This document shows positions 8,724 to 17,340 of a DNA stretch of 62,958 nt, piece by piece (within the stretch, counting starts at the first letter, position 1; every line of letters begins with the position of its first letter). The stretch covers positions 1-62,958 of the forward strand of contig QBLT01000004.1 of NCBI GenBank assembly GCA_003249105.1, in the 5' to 3' direction. Both the position numbers and the translations under genes were made by a program. The DNA is from Leptolyngbya sp. Its GTDB lineage: Bacteria; Cyanobacteriota; Cyanobacteriia; Phormidesmidales; Phormidesmidaceae. The notes under the pieces were generated by a model. It saw only the letters and a program-made list of their open reading frames with translations, was not told where the DNA came from and did not search any database.

Positions 8724-10716
8724 GAGGGTTCCGAATAATTCGACCCGCATTTAAGATAGCGAGCAGAGCCACGCCCACATCGGCAAACACGGCCTCCCAA
8801 AGCGTCGCAATGCCCAACGTGCCCAGCACAATAAAAACAGCCTTGGCCACCATGGCAAAAATGATGTTTTGCCAGACAACCCGCCGGGTTTTGTGGGCGA
8901 TTTGAATGGCTTCGGCTACCTTTGAGGGTGCGTCGGTCATGATCACCACGTCAGCGGTTTCGATCGCCGCATCGGAGCCCAGCCCACCCATGGCGATGCC
9001 CACATCGGCCCTAGCAATAACAGGGGCATCGTTAATGCCGTCGCCGACAAAAGCGACTTTGCCGTTGATTTGCTTGGCTTGATGTAGAAACCCCTCTAAT
9101 GCCTCTACTTTGTCTTCGGGCAGCAGCTCGGCTCGATACTGGTCGAGGCCCAGCTCTTTGGCGATGCTGTCGGCCACCGACTGGCTATCGCCAGTTAGCA
9201 TGGCAGTGGCAATGCCCTGGGCATGCAGCGCCCGGATAGCTTCGACCGCGTCATCTTTCAGCTCATCGGCAATGATGATACGTCCGCTGTATTCGCCATC
9301 CACGGCCAGGTGAGCCACGGTGCCGTCTACTACACAAACATCGTGGGGAATGGCTTCGCGGTGCAGTAGCCGATCATTGCCCGCCAAGACAGCATGACCG
9401 TTCACCGTAGCGCGAATGCCGTGCCCGGCAATTTCTTCGTAGTCTTGCACGCCGGAGGTATCAATGGTCTGACCGTAGGCTTGACGAATCGACTGCGCCA
9501 CCGGATGGTTAGACTGCGACTCGACCTGGGCCGCTAGCTCTAGTAGTTGATGCTTCTTCAAACCGTTGTGGGTCACCACATTCGTCACGCGGAAGTTGCC
9601 TTGGGTGAGGGTGCCAGTTTTGTCGAAGACAACCGTTTTCACCTGGGCCAGGGTGTCCAAATAGGTTGAACCTTTGACCAAAATGCCGCGTTTGGCGGCA
9701 CCACCCACCCCGCCAAAGTAGCCGAGGGGAATGCTAATCACTAACCCGCAGGGGCAGGAGATCACCAGCAGCACCAAGGCGCGATAGGTCCACTGGGCCT
9801 GGGTTGCCCCCTCAATGAACAAGGGCGGCAAAATCGCCACCGCTAGGGACAGAAACACCACCACCGGGGTGTAATACCGCGCAAAGCGGGTGATGAATTT
9901 TTCGGTGTCGGCTTTTTTGCTGCTGGCGTTTTCGACCAGTTCTAAAATTCTGGCGATCGACGACTCGCCAAAGGGTTTGCTCACCTGCACGGTAAGCAGC
10001 CCAGACTGGTTGATCATCCCGGCCAGCACTTTTTCGCCAGAGGCGACGGTGCGAGGCACCGATTCGCCTGTTAGGGCAGAGGTATCGACTAGGGATTTGC
10101 CCTCTAGAATGTCGCCATCTAGGGGCACCTTTTCACCGGGACGCACCACAATCACATCCCCAACCCGGACAGTCTCGGGGGCAACGGCACGGATGTCGCC
10201 GTCAACGCTGAGGTTAGCGGTGTCAGGCCTCACCTCTAGCAGGGCTTTGATCGAGCGGCGCGATCGCCCAACCGAGTAGCCCTGAAACAGCTCTCCCACC
10301 TGAAAGAACAGCATTACCGCTACGGCTTCGGGAATTTCGTGGATGGCGATTGCCCCCAGCGTGGCGATCGTCATCAAAAAGTTTTCGTCAAAGATGCGCC
10401 CCCGCAAAATGTTACGCCCCGCTGTGGTCAGCACAGTCCAGCCACTGATTAGGTAAGCCGGAATCAGCACCGCGTACTCGGCAATGGCGAAGGGTGTGTT
10501 GTGCAGCGCCTCGTTGAAAATCAGGCCGATGAGAAAGAGAATGGCGGCGATCGCGATCGGGGTCATCTCTTTCCGCAGGTTAAAATCTGCTGAATCATGG
10601 CTGTGGCCGTGGTCAGACCCGCAGCAGTCATCATGACTACCCGCCTGAATCTTGGGTGGTGGATCAATCGTTGTCTCGTGACTATCGCAACAAGACCGAG
10701 AGTGAGAGTCTGCCAT
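8719..10716 (-). CDS. P1B-2 type Zn/Cd/Pb-exporting ATPase
   Basis: A 665-residue heavy-metal ATPase. The canonical N-terminal HMA fold is replaced by a Cys/His-rich tail (residues 8-45: CCDSH, DDCCGSDHGHSH). Eight helices carry the CPC metal site at 321-323, the TGES loop, DKTGT with phosphorylated Asp near 365, GDGINDAP and the HP-type motif SNHPVA. The final helix has DVGVALLAILNAGR, the DxG...N signature of the Zn/Cd/Pb subgroup (ZiaA/CadA/ZntA). Its promoter region carries an SmtB-like dyad sharing a 12-base half-site with the distant ArsR gene at 19.9 kb. Confidence 0.93.
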   Translation of the reverse strand: MADSHSRSCCDSHETTIDPPPKIQAGSHDDCCGSDHGHSHDSADFNLRKEMTPIAIAAILFLIGLIFNEALHNTPFAIAEYAVLIPAYLISGWTVLTTAGRNILRGRIFDENFLMTIATLGAIAIHEIPEAVAVMLFFQVGELFQGYSVGRSRRSIKALLEVRPDTANLSVDGDIRAVAPETVRVGDVIVVRPGEKVPLDGDILEGKSLVDTSALTGESVPRTVASGEKVLAGMINQSGLLTVQVSKPFGESSIARILELVENASSKKADTEKFITRFARYYTPVVVFLSLAVAILPPLFIEGATQAQWTYRALVLLVISCPCGLVISIPLGYFGGVGGAAKRGILVKGSTYLDTLAQVKTVVFDKTGTLTQGNFRVTNVVTHNGLKKHQLLELAAQVESQSNHPVAQSIRQAYGQTIDTSGVQDYEEIAGHGIRATVNGHAVLAGNDRLLHREAIPHDVCVVDGTVAHLAVDGEYSGRIIIADELKDDAVEAIRALHAQGIATAMLTGDSQSVADSIAKELGLDQYRAELLPEDKVEALEGFLHQAKQINGKVAFVGDGINDAPVIARADVGIAMGGLGSDAAIETADVVIMTDAPSKVAEAIQIAHKTRRVVWQNIIFAMVAKAVFIVLGTLGIATLWEAVFADVGVALLAILNAGRIIRNPQ

Positions 10717-10737
10717 AGGGATACCTGGCGATCGCTT

Positions 10738-10762
10738 ACTGAATACCTGAAAGACTATTCAG
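10738..10762 (-). promoter_or_regulatory. SmtB/ArsR-like operator upstream of the Zn ATPase
   Basis: CTGAATA (10739-10745) and TATTCAG (10756-10762) form a perfect 7-bp dyad, and TATTCAGAT resembles half of known SmtB/ZiaR operators. The twelve bases ACTGAATACCTG recur exactly in the ArsR gene's own control region at 20307-20318. The repressor is presumably that ArsR protein. Confidence 0.6.
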
Positions 10763-10894
10763 ATGATACAGTACGTGTTGTAGGCTGGCATACTTTTTGT
10801 AAAAGGCTTGCCCTAAGCCGAGGCGCTAAAAACTTTGGGAAAGGCTTGCGGCGTCTGGCCTTGACCCAGCAGTCGTTAAAATTGACTAGATGTT

Positions 10895-11575
10895 ATGTCT
10901 TCCACAAGACCTACTGTGTCGCCCCCAATGAGTTCTATTGAGTCAACGGTTACAGACCAGTACGACCAGCTTGCCAATGTCTACGATCGGCGCTGGAAGC
11001 GATATGTCACAAATACGTTGAACTTCTTCAAGGGGTGGGCTGAGATTGCGCCGACGGCGGCAGTGTTAGATATTGCCTGTGGCACAGGGGAGCTAGAGCG
11101 CTTGCTTTTACAAGACAACCCAACTCAAATCATCACAGGCATCGATATATCTGAGCAAATGTTGGGTCAAGCCAAGAAGAAACTCGAACGCTACCCAAAC
11201 ATCGCCTTTGAAAAGGCATCAGCCTCGGATTTACCGTTTCCAGATCAGGGGTTCGATGTTGTGGTTTCTGCCAATGCTTTTCACTATTTTCCGGATCCAC
11301 AAGCTGCTTTAGCTGAGATGAAGCGCGTACTCAAGCCAGACGGAAAGCTGGTGATTTTAGATTGGTGCAGAGACTTTTGGTTTTGCAGACTGTGTGACTG
11401 GGGGCTTCAAAAATTAGACCCGGCCCACCAACAATGCTATACCGAAGCTGAACTGCACAGTCTTTTAGAAAATGCCGGATTTCGTCTATCGCGGGCTCAG
11501 CGAGTGCGATTTGACGTGATTTGGGGCCTGATGGCGGTAACGGCTCTGAGCGATCCCTCAGTACAGAAACTTTAG
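10895..11575 (+). CDS. Class I SAM-dependent methyltransferase (UbiE-like fold)
   Basis: A 226-residue methyltransferase. Motif I is VLDIACGTGELE and the acidic strand-two end is TGIDISEQML. The FDVVVSANAFHYFPDP stretch is the post-I region typical of Methyltransf_11/UbiE-type enzymes. The conserved Cys triad of arsenite methyltransferase ArsM is not evident, so arsenic methylation is not supported. An alternative start is ATG 10928 (MSSIESTVTDQYDQ), which begins closer to the conserved YDQLANVYDRRW; neither has a good ribosome site. It stands alone. The substrate is unknown. Confidence 0.8.
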   Translation: MSSTRPTVSPPMSSIESTVTDQYDQLANVYDRRWKRYVTNTLNFFKGWAEIAPTAAVLDIACGTGELERLLLQDNPTQIITGIDISEQMLGQAKKKLERYPNIAFEKASASDLPFPDQGFDVVVSANAFHYFPDPQAALAEMKRVLKPDGKLVILDWCRDFWFCRLCDWGLQKLDPAHQQCYTEAELHSLLENAGFRLSRAQRVRFDVIWGLMAVTALSDPSVQKL

Positions 11576-11696
11576 TCTGCCTAAAAAATCAAGGCCTCGA
11601 AAGTCAGACTGTCGAGGATCTAGACACCGACTAATCTTGATGCATAATTGGGCGATAAATAGGCCGTTGACTGCACCTGTGTAGAGGAGATGTGTC

Positions 11697-12311
11697 GTGA
11701 CAGCATTGAGCAAACTTGGTCATCTCTGGCTTCGGGCGAGGTTTTTACGGATGGCATTTTGTCTGGGACTGGGGTTCTTTCTCACCCTGCACTGGCCTGG
11801 TTCATCGGCTCCCGCCCTCGCTCAAGACACGGTTGAATTTTGGCAGCAGGCATCCTTTCCGGTCGAAAATTTTCAAGCTTACACCTCTGCCTTTGGCTAT
11901 AGAACCTCTCCCACTGGCGGCGGCGGATCTCAGTTTCACTACGGGCTAGACTTGGCCGCGCCCCAGGGCAGCTTTGTGCGCAACTGGTGGGGCGGCCAGG
12001 TGATCGAGGTGTCTGACCACACCACCTGTGGCACCTCTGCCGTCATTCGGTCAGGCCAGTGGGAGCACCGCTACTGTCACATGAGCGGTCGGGTCGAAGT
12101 CTCAAACGGCAAGCGCTATTTGGTTGATCCAGAGGGGGGCATTCGCTATGAGCAGGGGCAAGACGTGCCCACTGGGGCGCGACTGGGCCGTGTCGGCATG
12201 ACAGGCCGCACCACCGGGCCACACCTCCACTGGATGCTGAAATACGACGGCAACTGGGTTGACCCTGCGTTAGTGCTAAGAGAGATGTATCTGGCTCAGC
12301 GAGCGGGTTAA
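11697..12311 (+). CDS. Small M23 family metallopeptidase
   Basis: A 204-residue secreted peptidase. The GTG start at 11697 has a GAGGAGA ribosome site eight bases before it; the nearby ATG 11691 is in another frame. A signal peptide (about 15-40, ending PALA-Q) precedes an M23 domain with HYGLDLAAP (HxxxD), a central HRYCHMSG and the final HLH in GPHLHWML. The Cys pair TTCG...YCH may form a disulfide. The zinc ligands are complete, so active peptidoglycan endopeptidase activity is expected. The CPBP gene follows 15 bp downstream, probably in one transcript. Confidence 0.88.
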   Translation: MTALSKLGHLWLRARFLRMAFCLGLGFFLTLHWPGSSAPALAQDTVEFWQQASFPVENFQAYTSAFGYRTSPTGGGGSQFHYGLDLAAPQGSFVRNWWGGQVIEVSDHTTCGTSAVIRSGQWEHRYCHMSGRVEVSNGKRYLVDPEGGIRYEQGQDVPTGARLGRVGMTGRTTGPHLHWMLKYDGNWVDPALVLREMYLAQRAG

Positions 12312-12326
12312 ACTGGCAACTTTGGC

Positions 12327-13163
12327 ATGATTCAACTGCATAAGCTGGTTCATTATCCTGCTCCAGTAAGAATTTTCTGCTTTCTGTTATTGCTAGCGCT
12401 GGTTTGGGTGCCGATTGCCCTACCTCTCTACGCCTGGCTGGGCACCGATGGCTCCCTTAGCGTTATTCCCTTAGTCTTACTCTACGTCTTGTTTATGGTT
12501 TGGCTGGTGCCGTGGGGTCGTCGTGTGCATGGGCAGGCACAACCGTTACGCACCCACGGTCTGAGAGCATCGGCCCACCATGGACGAGAGCTGGCGATTG
12601 GGGTAGTCGTGGGTCTGGTGAGCCTGGGTCTGCTGTTTACCCTGGAGGGCTGGTTGGGTTGGCTCACCTGGCAACCGGCACCGCTAAACCTAGGACGAAT
12701 TGCCCTGGAGGGATTGCTGGTGGGCCTGGGTGTTGGTCTGGCCGAAGAGCTGCTCTTTCGGGGATGGCTACTGGATGAACTGCGCTACGACTGGGGCTTT
12801 ACCCCGGCACTGTGGGCCAGCGGCACGATCTACGCGGCGCTGCACTTTATCAAACCCTGGGAGGCGATTGTGAAGGAGCTGCCCAGCTTTCCGGGCCTAC
12901 TGCTGCTGGGGCTGACTCTGGGCTGGGCACGTCAGCGCACTGCCGGACGCCTAGGGTTGGCCATTGGGCTGCATGGGGGGCTGGTAGCAGGCTATTACCT
13001 GATCGATGTGGGCGATTTGGCGACCTACACCGGGCGAGTACCGGAATGGGTGACGGGTCTCAACCAAAATCCAATAGCTGGAGCAATGGGAGTCCTGTTT
13101 CTTGCCGTGATTAGCGCTGGTATTAGGCATATCCCAGGCGCTTCTCGGTGGCGAGATACGTAG
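12327..13163 (+). CDS. CPBP family intramembrane metalloprotease
   Basis: A 278-residue polytopic protein with about eight helices. The Abi/CAAX-protease motifs are EELLFRGWLL (EExxxR) near residue 140, the ALHF helix near 172 and a third His within GLHGGLVAGYY near 215. CPBP proteins cleave or bind membrane proteins; bacterial roles include bacteriocin self-immunity and envelope protein processing. It follows the M23 gene by 15 bp on the same strand. The substrate is unknown. Confidence 0.88.
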   Translation: MIQLHKLVHYPAPVRIFCFLLLLALVWVPIALPLYAWLGTDGSLSVIPLVLLYVLFMVWLVPWGRRVHGQAQPLRTHGLRASAHHGRELAIGVVVGLVSLGLLFTLEGWLGWLTWQPAPLNLGRIALEGLLVGLGVGLAEELLFRGWLLDELRYDWGFTPALWASGTIYAALHFIKPWEAIVKELPSFPGLLLLGLTLGWARQRTAGRLGLAIGLHGGLVAGYYLIDVGDLATYTGRVPEWVTGLNQNPIAGAMGVLFLAVISAGIRHIPGASRWRDT

Positions 13164-13296
13164 GTCATCCTATTTAATCAAAGCATCGGGAACGACATGC
13201 CAATACCTTCAGTGATTCGGGGTGATGCTTAATTAAGTCTGTTTACTTATCAGCTAGTTCAGATCTCTGAGGTATCGGAAAAACTGCGCGCTAAAT

Positions 13297-14001
13297 TTAT
13301 TTAAAGAATGGGATAAGCCACGCGGCAAAAATGCTGAACAGAATCATGGCTTCTAAAAGTATCAGCCCAGACACATTTTGAAACCAGCCTGACCAAGATC
13401 CTTGGCGAAACTCTGACCACCATCGGGAAGCATGGGCAGACCAAAAAGCAGGACTATCTTGGTCGCGAATTTGCCAATTGAGCATAGATAGTAGCAATGG
13501 TGAGCCACCCACTTTGGCATTCATCAACAGGTGGAGGGCGATCGCACCTACCATAATCACCCATGAAATTAGATGAGCATAATACCAACCATGTTGGAGT
13601 TCACCCTTGGGTAGCCAGGTTTCATCCATCATTTTGCCACTGAAGAGTGCAAAGGTTAGGGCTAAAAGGGCCAGGGTATTGGTTAACCGATTGAGGGTGT
13701 ACCACCAAATAGGTTTGCCAACCTGGGCCAATTTGGTTAGAGAACCAGGCTGCACCAGTCGCCGCTGACCGCGATGAAAGGCATAAACCACAAAGACTGG
13801 AAAAATGAGTAATGTCCACAATCCAAAGGTGCCATGAATCCCTTCAATATCTTTAAAGCTGGGCAAGGGAACCTTTCCCCAGCGTCCATCGTAGGTGTCA
13901 TAAGTCCAAAAAGCGGTCAAAATTGCAGCTATCAAAAATAGCCCTGTCAAGCCATGCAAAATGCGCAGGAGAAGTGGTTGATAGGGTTGTGTTGCTTTCA
14001 T
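13297..14001 (-). CDS. Membrane cytochrome b-type protein (cytochrome b561/b6 superfamily)
   Basis: A 234-residue protein with four or five membrane helices and several helix-embedded His candidates for heme: RILHGLTGLF (H near 15), IEGIHGTFG, YYAHLISW and IALHLLMNA. The pattern fits the bacterial cytochrome b561/b6 superfamily, proteins that pass electrons between quinol and periplasmic acceptors. ATG 14001 is chosen over an upstream in-frame TTG. It lies just past the cobalt ATPase on the same strand with an 80-bp gap. Its electron partner is not evident. Confidence 0.75.
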   Translation of the reverse strand: MKATQPYQPLLLRILHGLTGLFLIAAILTAFWTYDTYDGRWGKVPLPSFKDIEGIHGTFGLWTLLIFPVFVVYAFHRGQRRLVQPGSLTKLAQVGKPIWWYTLNRLTNTLALLALTFALFSGKMMDETWLPKGELQHGWYYAHLISWVIMVGAIALHLLMNAKVGGSPLLLSMLNWQIRDQDSPAFWSAHASRWWSEFRQGSWSGWFQNVSGLILLEAMILFSIFAAWLIPFFK

Positions 14002-14087
14002 ACACAATTTATGTCTAGGTAAGCATGTAAACTGACTATCCAGTGATGAGATATCACCTTGCTAGCTCCTGAAGCTAGCTTACTTGC

Positions 14088-16043
14088 TTAATTTCTCAAC
14101 AGGCGCAAACCACTGAGGGTGACGATAACAGTAGAGCCTTCATGTCCCAACACGCCCATTGGCAAGGTAATATGCCCGCTCAATGTACCAATAATCAGTA
14201 TCCCAATCAGCCCAAGGGCAAAAGCGATGTTTTGTCGCACGACCGCCCGTGCCCGCCGCCCTAGGCTAATAGCCTGTTCTAGTTTTTCCAGGCGATCGGC
14301 CATGAGCACAATATCGGCAGTTTCTAGGGCCACATCGCTGCCCGCAGTGCCCATGGCAATGCCAACGGTGGCCAAAGCCAGGGCTGGAGCATCGTTAATG
14401 CCATCGCCGACCATCGCCACGCTGCCATACTGCTGCTGCAATTGCCGTAGAATCGTGACCTTATCTTCAGGCATTAAATCAGCATGCACCTGATCTATCC
14501 CCAGCTGTTGGGCCATACCGTGAGCCGTGCGGGCATTATCACCCGTTAGCATTACCACTTGCTCAATGCCCAGGTGCTTGAGGCGGGCGATCGCCCTTGC
14601 CGCCTCCGGACGCACTCGGTCGGCCACCGCAATCAAGCCCAGCATTGTGCCGCCGTGGGCTACCCAGACCACTGTTTTGCCCTCTGCCTCCCACTGCTGG
14701 CTTTGCTTCGCTAGATGCGGGGAAACGGCCTGTCCACGAGCTTGAACCTGGGCACTAACAAAGGCTGCTTTACCTACCACCGCAGACTGCTCAGCCACCT
14801 CCCCTGTGATGCCCTGACCTACCTGAGCCTGCCCGTTGGCCGCCGCTTGCCAAGTAAGGGCTCGGCGCTGTGCCGCTTGCACAATCGCCGCACCAATGGG
14901 ATGCTCCGATAGGCTCTCTAGGGCGGCGGCCACGGTAAGCAGCTTATCCGGGTCGTCAGCCAGCACATTCACCACGTCGAGCTGGCCGGTTGTGAGGGTG
15001 CCGGTTTTGTCAAAGGCGATCGCTCTGACTTGGCCCATCTGCTCCAGCTGAGCCCCGTTTTTGAATAAAATGCCCTGCCGAGCCCCGTTGGCAATACCTG
15101 AGAGCAGTGTCGGCATAATTGAGGCCATCAGTGCACAGGGGGAAGCCACGACCAAAAACACCAGGGCGCGGTAGATGGTTTCCTCCCATCCCCAGCCCAA
15201 CAACAGAGGTGGCAGCGTGGCTAGCAAAACGCCCAACGTCACAATCACCTGGGCGTAGCGGCGCTCAAACCGCTCCATAAATTTTTGGGAGGGAGGCGCT
15301 TCGAATTGGGCCTGCTGCACCAGGCGAATCACCCGTTGGATTAAGCTGCTTTCCGGCGGCTGGTGGAGTGTTAGGCGCAGCGCACCGTAGCCGTTGAGGG
15401 TGCCCGCTAAGACCTCGTCGCCCACGGTTTTCTCTACAGGAATAGATTCTCCCGTAATCGACGCCTGGTTCACCGTGCTGAAGCCTTCGGTCACGATCCC
15501 ATCGGTGGGCACCAGCTCCCCCGGCTTGACCAAAACCTGATCGCCGACTTGTAACGCTGAGACCGGCATGACCTGCTCTTGCTCCTGGCGGACCACCGTT
15601 GCTGTGTCAGCGGTGAGGCTCATTAACCCCTGAATATTTCGCTCCGTTCGCCCCATGGCATAGCCCTCTAGGGCACCACTAATCGCAAAAATCAGAATCA
15701 GGACGGCCCCATCGACAATTAAGTTGTACTCCCGCTGCCACAAACCCAGGCTGGCGGCCCCTAGGGCGGCGACGATCATTAGCAGGTCTACATCCAGCTC
15801 TTTTTCCTGCACCAGCGTGGTCAAGCCCTCACGGGCGCTCTCAAATCCGCCAATGACGTAGGCCGCCGCTAGAAACAGCAGGGCACCCCCCACCCAGCCT
15901 AGGGCCAGGGTTTGCCAGCCCAAACCCACTAAAACCGCACAGGTGATCGCCGCCACCGCATCGGGGTGCTTGTTAAACAAACCATTGCACAGGTCACCGA
16001 ATCGAGACTTCGACAGAGCATTCACCGGGGCAGTAGACACCAT
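14088..16043 (-). CDS. coaT: P1B-4 type cobalt-exporting ATPase (CoaT-like)
   Basis: A 651-residue heavy-metal ATPase with no N-terminal HMA domain. The helix-six metal site is SPC (301-303) instead of CPC, DKTGT has its Asp near 345, and GDGINDAP is intact. The last helix carries HEGSTVIVTLSGLR; SPC plus HEGST defines the Co-type P1B-4 subgroup. It is divergent from coaR across an 82-bp gap that holds a long perfect dyad. Gene pair and operator match the Synechocystis coaT/coaR system. Confidence 0.93.
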   Translation of the reverse strand: MVSTAPVNALSKSRFGDLCNGLFNKHPDAVAAITCAVLVGLGWQTLALGWVGGALLFLAAAYVIGGFESAREGLTTLVQEKELDVDLLMIVAALGAASLGLWQREYNLIVDGAVLILIFAISGALEGYAMGRTERNIQGLMSLTADTATVVRQEQEQVMPVSALQVGDQVLVKPGELVPTDGIVTEGFSTVNQASITGESIPVEKTVGDEVLAGTLNGYGALRLTLHQPPESSLIQRVIRLVQQAQFEAPPSQKFMERFERRYAQVIVTLGVLLATLPPLLLGWGWEETIYRALVFLVVASPCALMASIMPTLLSGIANGARQGILFKNGAQLEQMGQVRAIAFDKTGTLTTGQLDVVNVLADDPDKLLTVAAALESLSEHPIGAAIVQAAQRRALTWQAAANGQAQVGQGITGEVAEQSAVVGKAAFVSAQVQARGQAVSPHLAKQSQQWEAEGKTVVWVAHGGTMLGLIAVADRVRPEAARAIARLKHLGIEQVVMLTGDNARTAHGMAQQLGIDQVHADLMPEDKVTILRQLQQQYGSVAMVGDGINDAPALALATVGIAMGTAGSDVALETADIVLMADRLEKLEQAISLGRRARAVVRQNIAFALGLIGILIIGTLSGHITLPMGVLGHEGSTVIVTLSGLRLLRN

Positions 16044-16074
16044 GGGCCAACCTGAGAAATCTTCACTCTGTCAG

Positions 16075-16112
16075 GCTAAACCTTGACATTAGTGTCAATG
16101 TCAAGGTTTAGC
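16075..16112 (-). promoter_or_regulatory. CoaR operator and coaT promoter
   Basis: A perfect 16-bp inverted repeat, GCTAAACCTTGACATT and AATGTCAAGGTTTAGC, is separated by AGTGTC (16091-16096). Read on the minus strand, TTGACA serves as -35 and a TAGCCT-like -10 lies 20 bp away, the over-long spacer typical of MerR-activated promoters. CoaR bound here would activate coaT in cobalt. Confidence 0.8.
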
Positions 16113-16125
16113 GTAAGCTAAGCCT

Positions 16126-17238
16126 ATGACGACCGAATTTCTGACCATTAAAGAACTCACTGATGCGGTAGGCGGCGGCGTTACCCCCCGCATGGTGCGC
16201 CACTATCACACCCTGGGGTTGCTGCCTCCCGTTCCCCGCTCAGAGAGCAATTACCGACTCTACACCCAGCGGGATATACAGCGCTTACAGCGAGTGGTGG
16301 CGCTGAAGCAGCAGGGCTTTCAGCTCTCTCACATTGGGCAAATTCTAGAGAGTGACTCTGAAGCAACCGCAGACGCGAGCCTAATGACCCAGCTACAGCA
16401 GCAGTATCAGGCTGTGATGCAGCAGATCGCCCGCCTGCGCCATACCGCTTTGGCACTAGAGGGGCTGCTGGGGCGCGATCTAGATTGTCAACGCACTCAA
16501 GCTCAAGCTCTGGCTCAGCTCAAGCAGCTCGATGTAGAAACCCAGGCGGGTCTAAGCCAGATCGACCAGCTCTGGGCCAGCCTTGATGCCGAAACCACCG
16601 CCCACCCCGAAGCCTTTCAGGAATCGCTTCAGCGCCTGCTGCCTAACCTCTCAGACTATTCTGAAATTACCCAGCATTTGATCCAACAACTGGTGCTGGC
16701 CTGCGGTGATGTGAGCTTAGTTAACCTCATACAAATCAGTGCCGATGCGATCGCAGCAGCACGCACCGCTCTCAGCAGTGGGTGTGAAATCATTACTGAT
16801 GTGTCTGTTGTAGCCACGGCGATTGATCAAACTCGGCTAGCTGCTTTGAGCTGTCCGGTTACAACCTTGATTGACGATCCTCACATTACCGCTGCCAACG
16901 AGGCTGAACAGGCTTTTTGGCTCCACAAACGCTGGCAACAACCCTTACATCGCTGTTCACCGGGCAGTGTGCTGGTCATTGGATATGCCCCATCAGTACT
17001 GCTCACCATCTGTCAGTTAATAGAGCAACAGCGTTTTCAACCCGCTCTGGTGATTGGTATGCCCATTGGCTTTAATCACGCCCCTGCTGCCAAGCGGCGA
17101 CTGATGGCAACATCCATTCCTTACATTACGATTCAAGGGAGCCTTGGCGGCGGGCTTTTGGCTGCTGTAACTTTGAACGCCTTAATCGAAACACTGCTTG
17201 AGAAGCCAGATTGCCACTGCTATCTGACTCGGCCCTAA
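16126..17238 (+). CDS. coaR: CoaR, MerR-type cobalt sensor with CobH-like domain
   Basis: A 370-residue regulator. Residues 6-75 form the MerR winged helix (TIKELTDAVG...RMVRHYHTLGLL...NYRLYTQRDIQRL), with a coiled-coil dimer helix near 100-150. The C-terminal part (about 165-355) resembles precorrin-8x methylmutase (CobH/CbiC): LACGDVSLVNLIQISADAI, a DVSVVATAID stretch, VLVIGYAPS and GMPIGFNHA. It ends with C363-H364-C365, the tail motif used for cobalt sensing in Synechocystis CoaR. It is divergent from coaT, sharing the operator, and an ISKra4 remnant follows. Confidence 0.93.
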   Translation: MTTEFLTIKELTDAVGGGVTPRMVRHYHTLGLLPPVPRSESNYRLYTQRDIQRLQRVVALKQQGFQLSHIGQILESDSEATADASLMTQLQQQYQAVMQQIARLRHTALALEGLLGRDLDCQRTQAQALAQLKQLDVETQAGLSQIDQLWASLDAETTAHPEAFQESLQRLLPNLSDYSEITQHLIQQLVLACGDVSLVNLIQISADAIAAARTALSSGCEIITDVSVVATAIDQTRLAALSCPVTTLIDDPHITAANEAEQAFWLHKRWQQPLHRCSPGSVLVIGYAPSVLLTICQLIEQQRFQPALVIGMPIGFNHAPAAKRRLMATSIPYITIQGSLGGGLLAAVTLNALIETLLEKPDCHCYLTRP

Positions 17239-17302
17239 ACGCTATCGATCACCCCAAGCAACGAGGGCGCATCCAGCGGTTGGGGGAGTAGGCCAAGAAA
17301 GA

Positions 17303-17330
17303 GGGTGCAGGGAAAATAGTCTCTGCACCC
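17303..17330 (+). terminator. Hairpin after coaR
   Basis: GGGTGCAG (17303-17310) pairs with CTGCACCC (17323-17330) around a 12-base loop containing AAAATAG. No T-run follows. It lies 65 bp past the coaR stop and 10 bp before the transposase start, so it may also belong to the end of the insertion sequence. Confidence 0.4.
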
Positions 17331-17340
17331 AACACAAATA

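Noticed and set aside
10895..11575. Arsenite methyltransferase ArsM
   Set aside because: The fold motifs are general; the three conserved Cys of ArsM are not evident and no arsenic genes adjoin.
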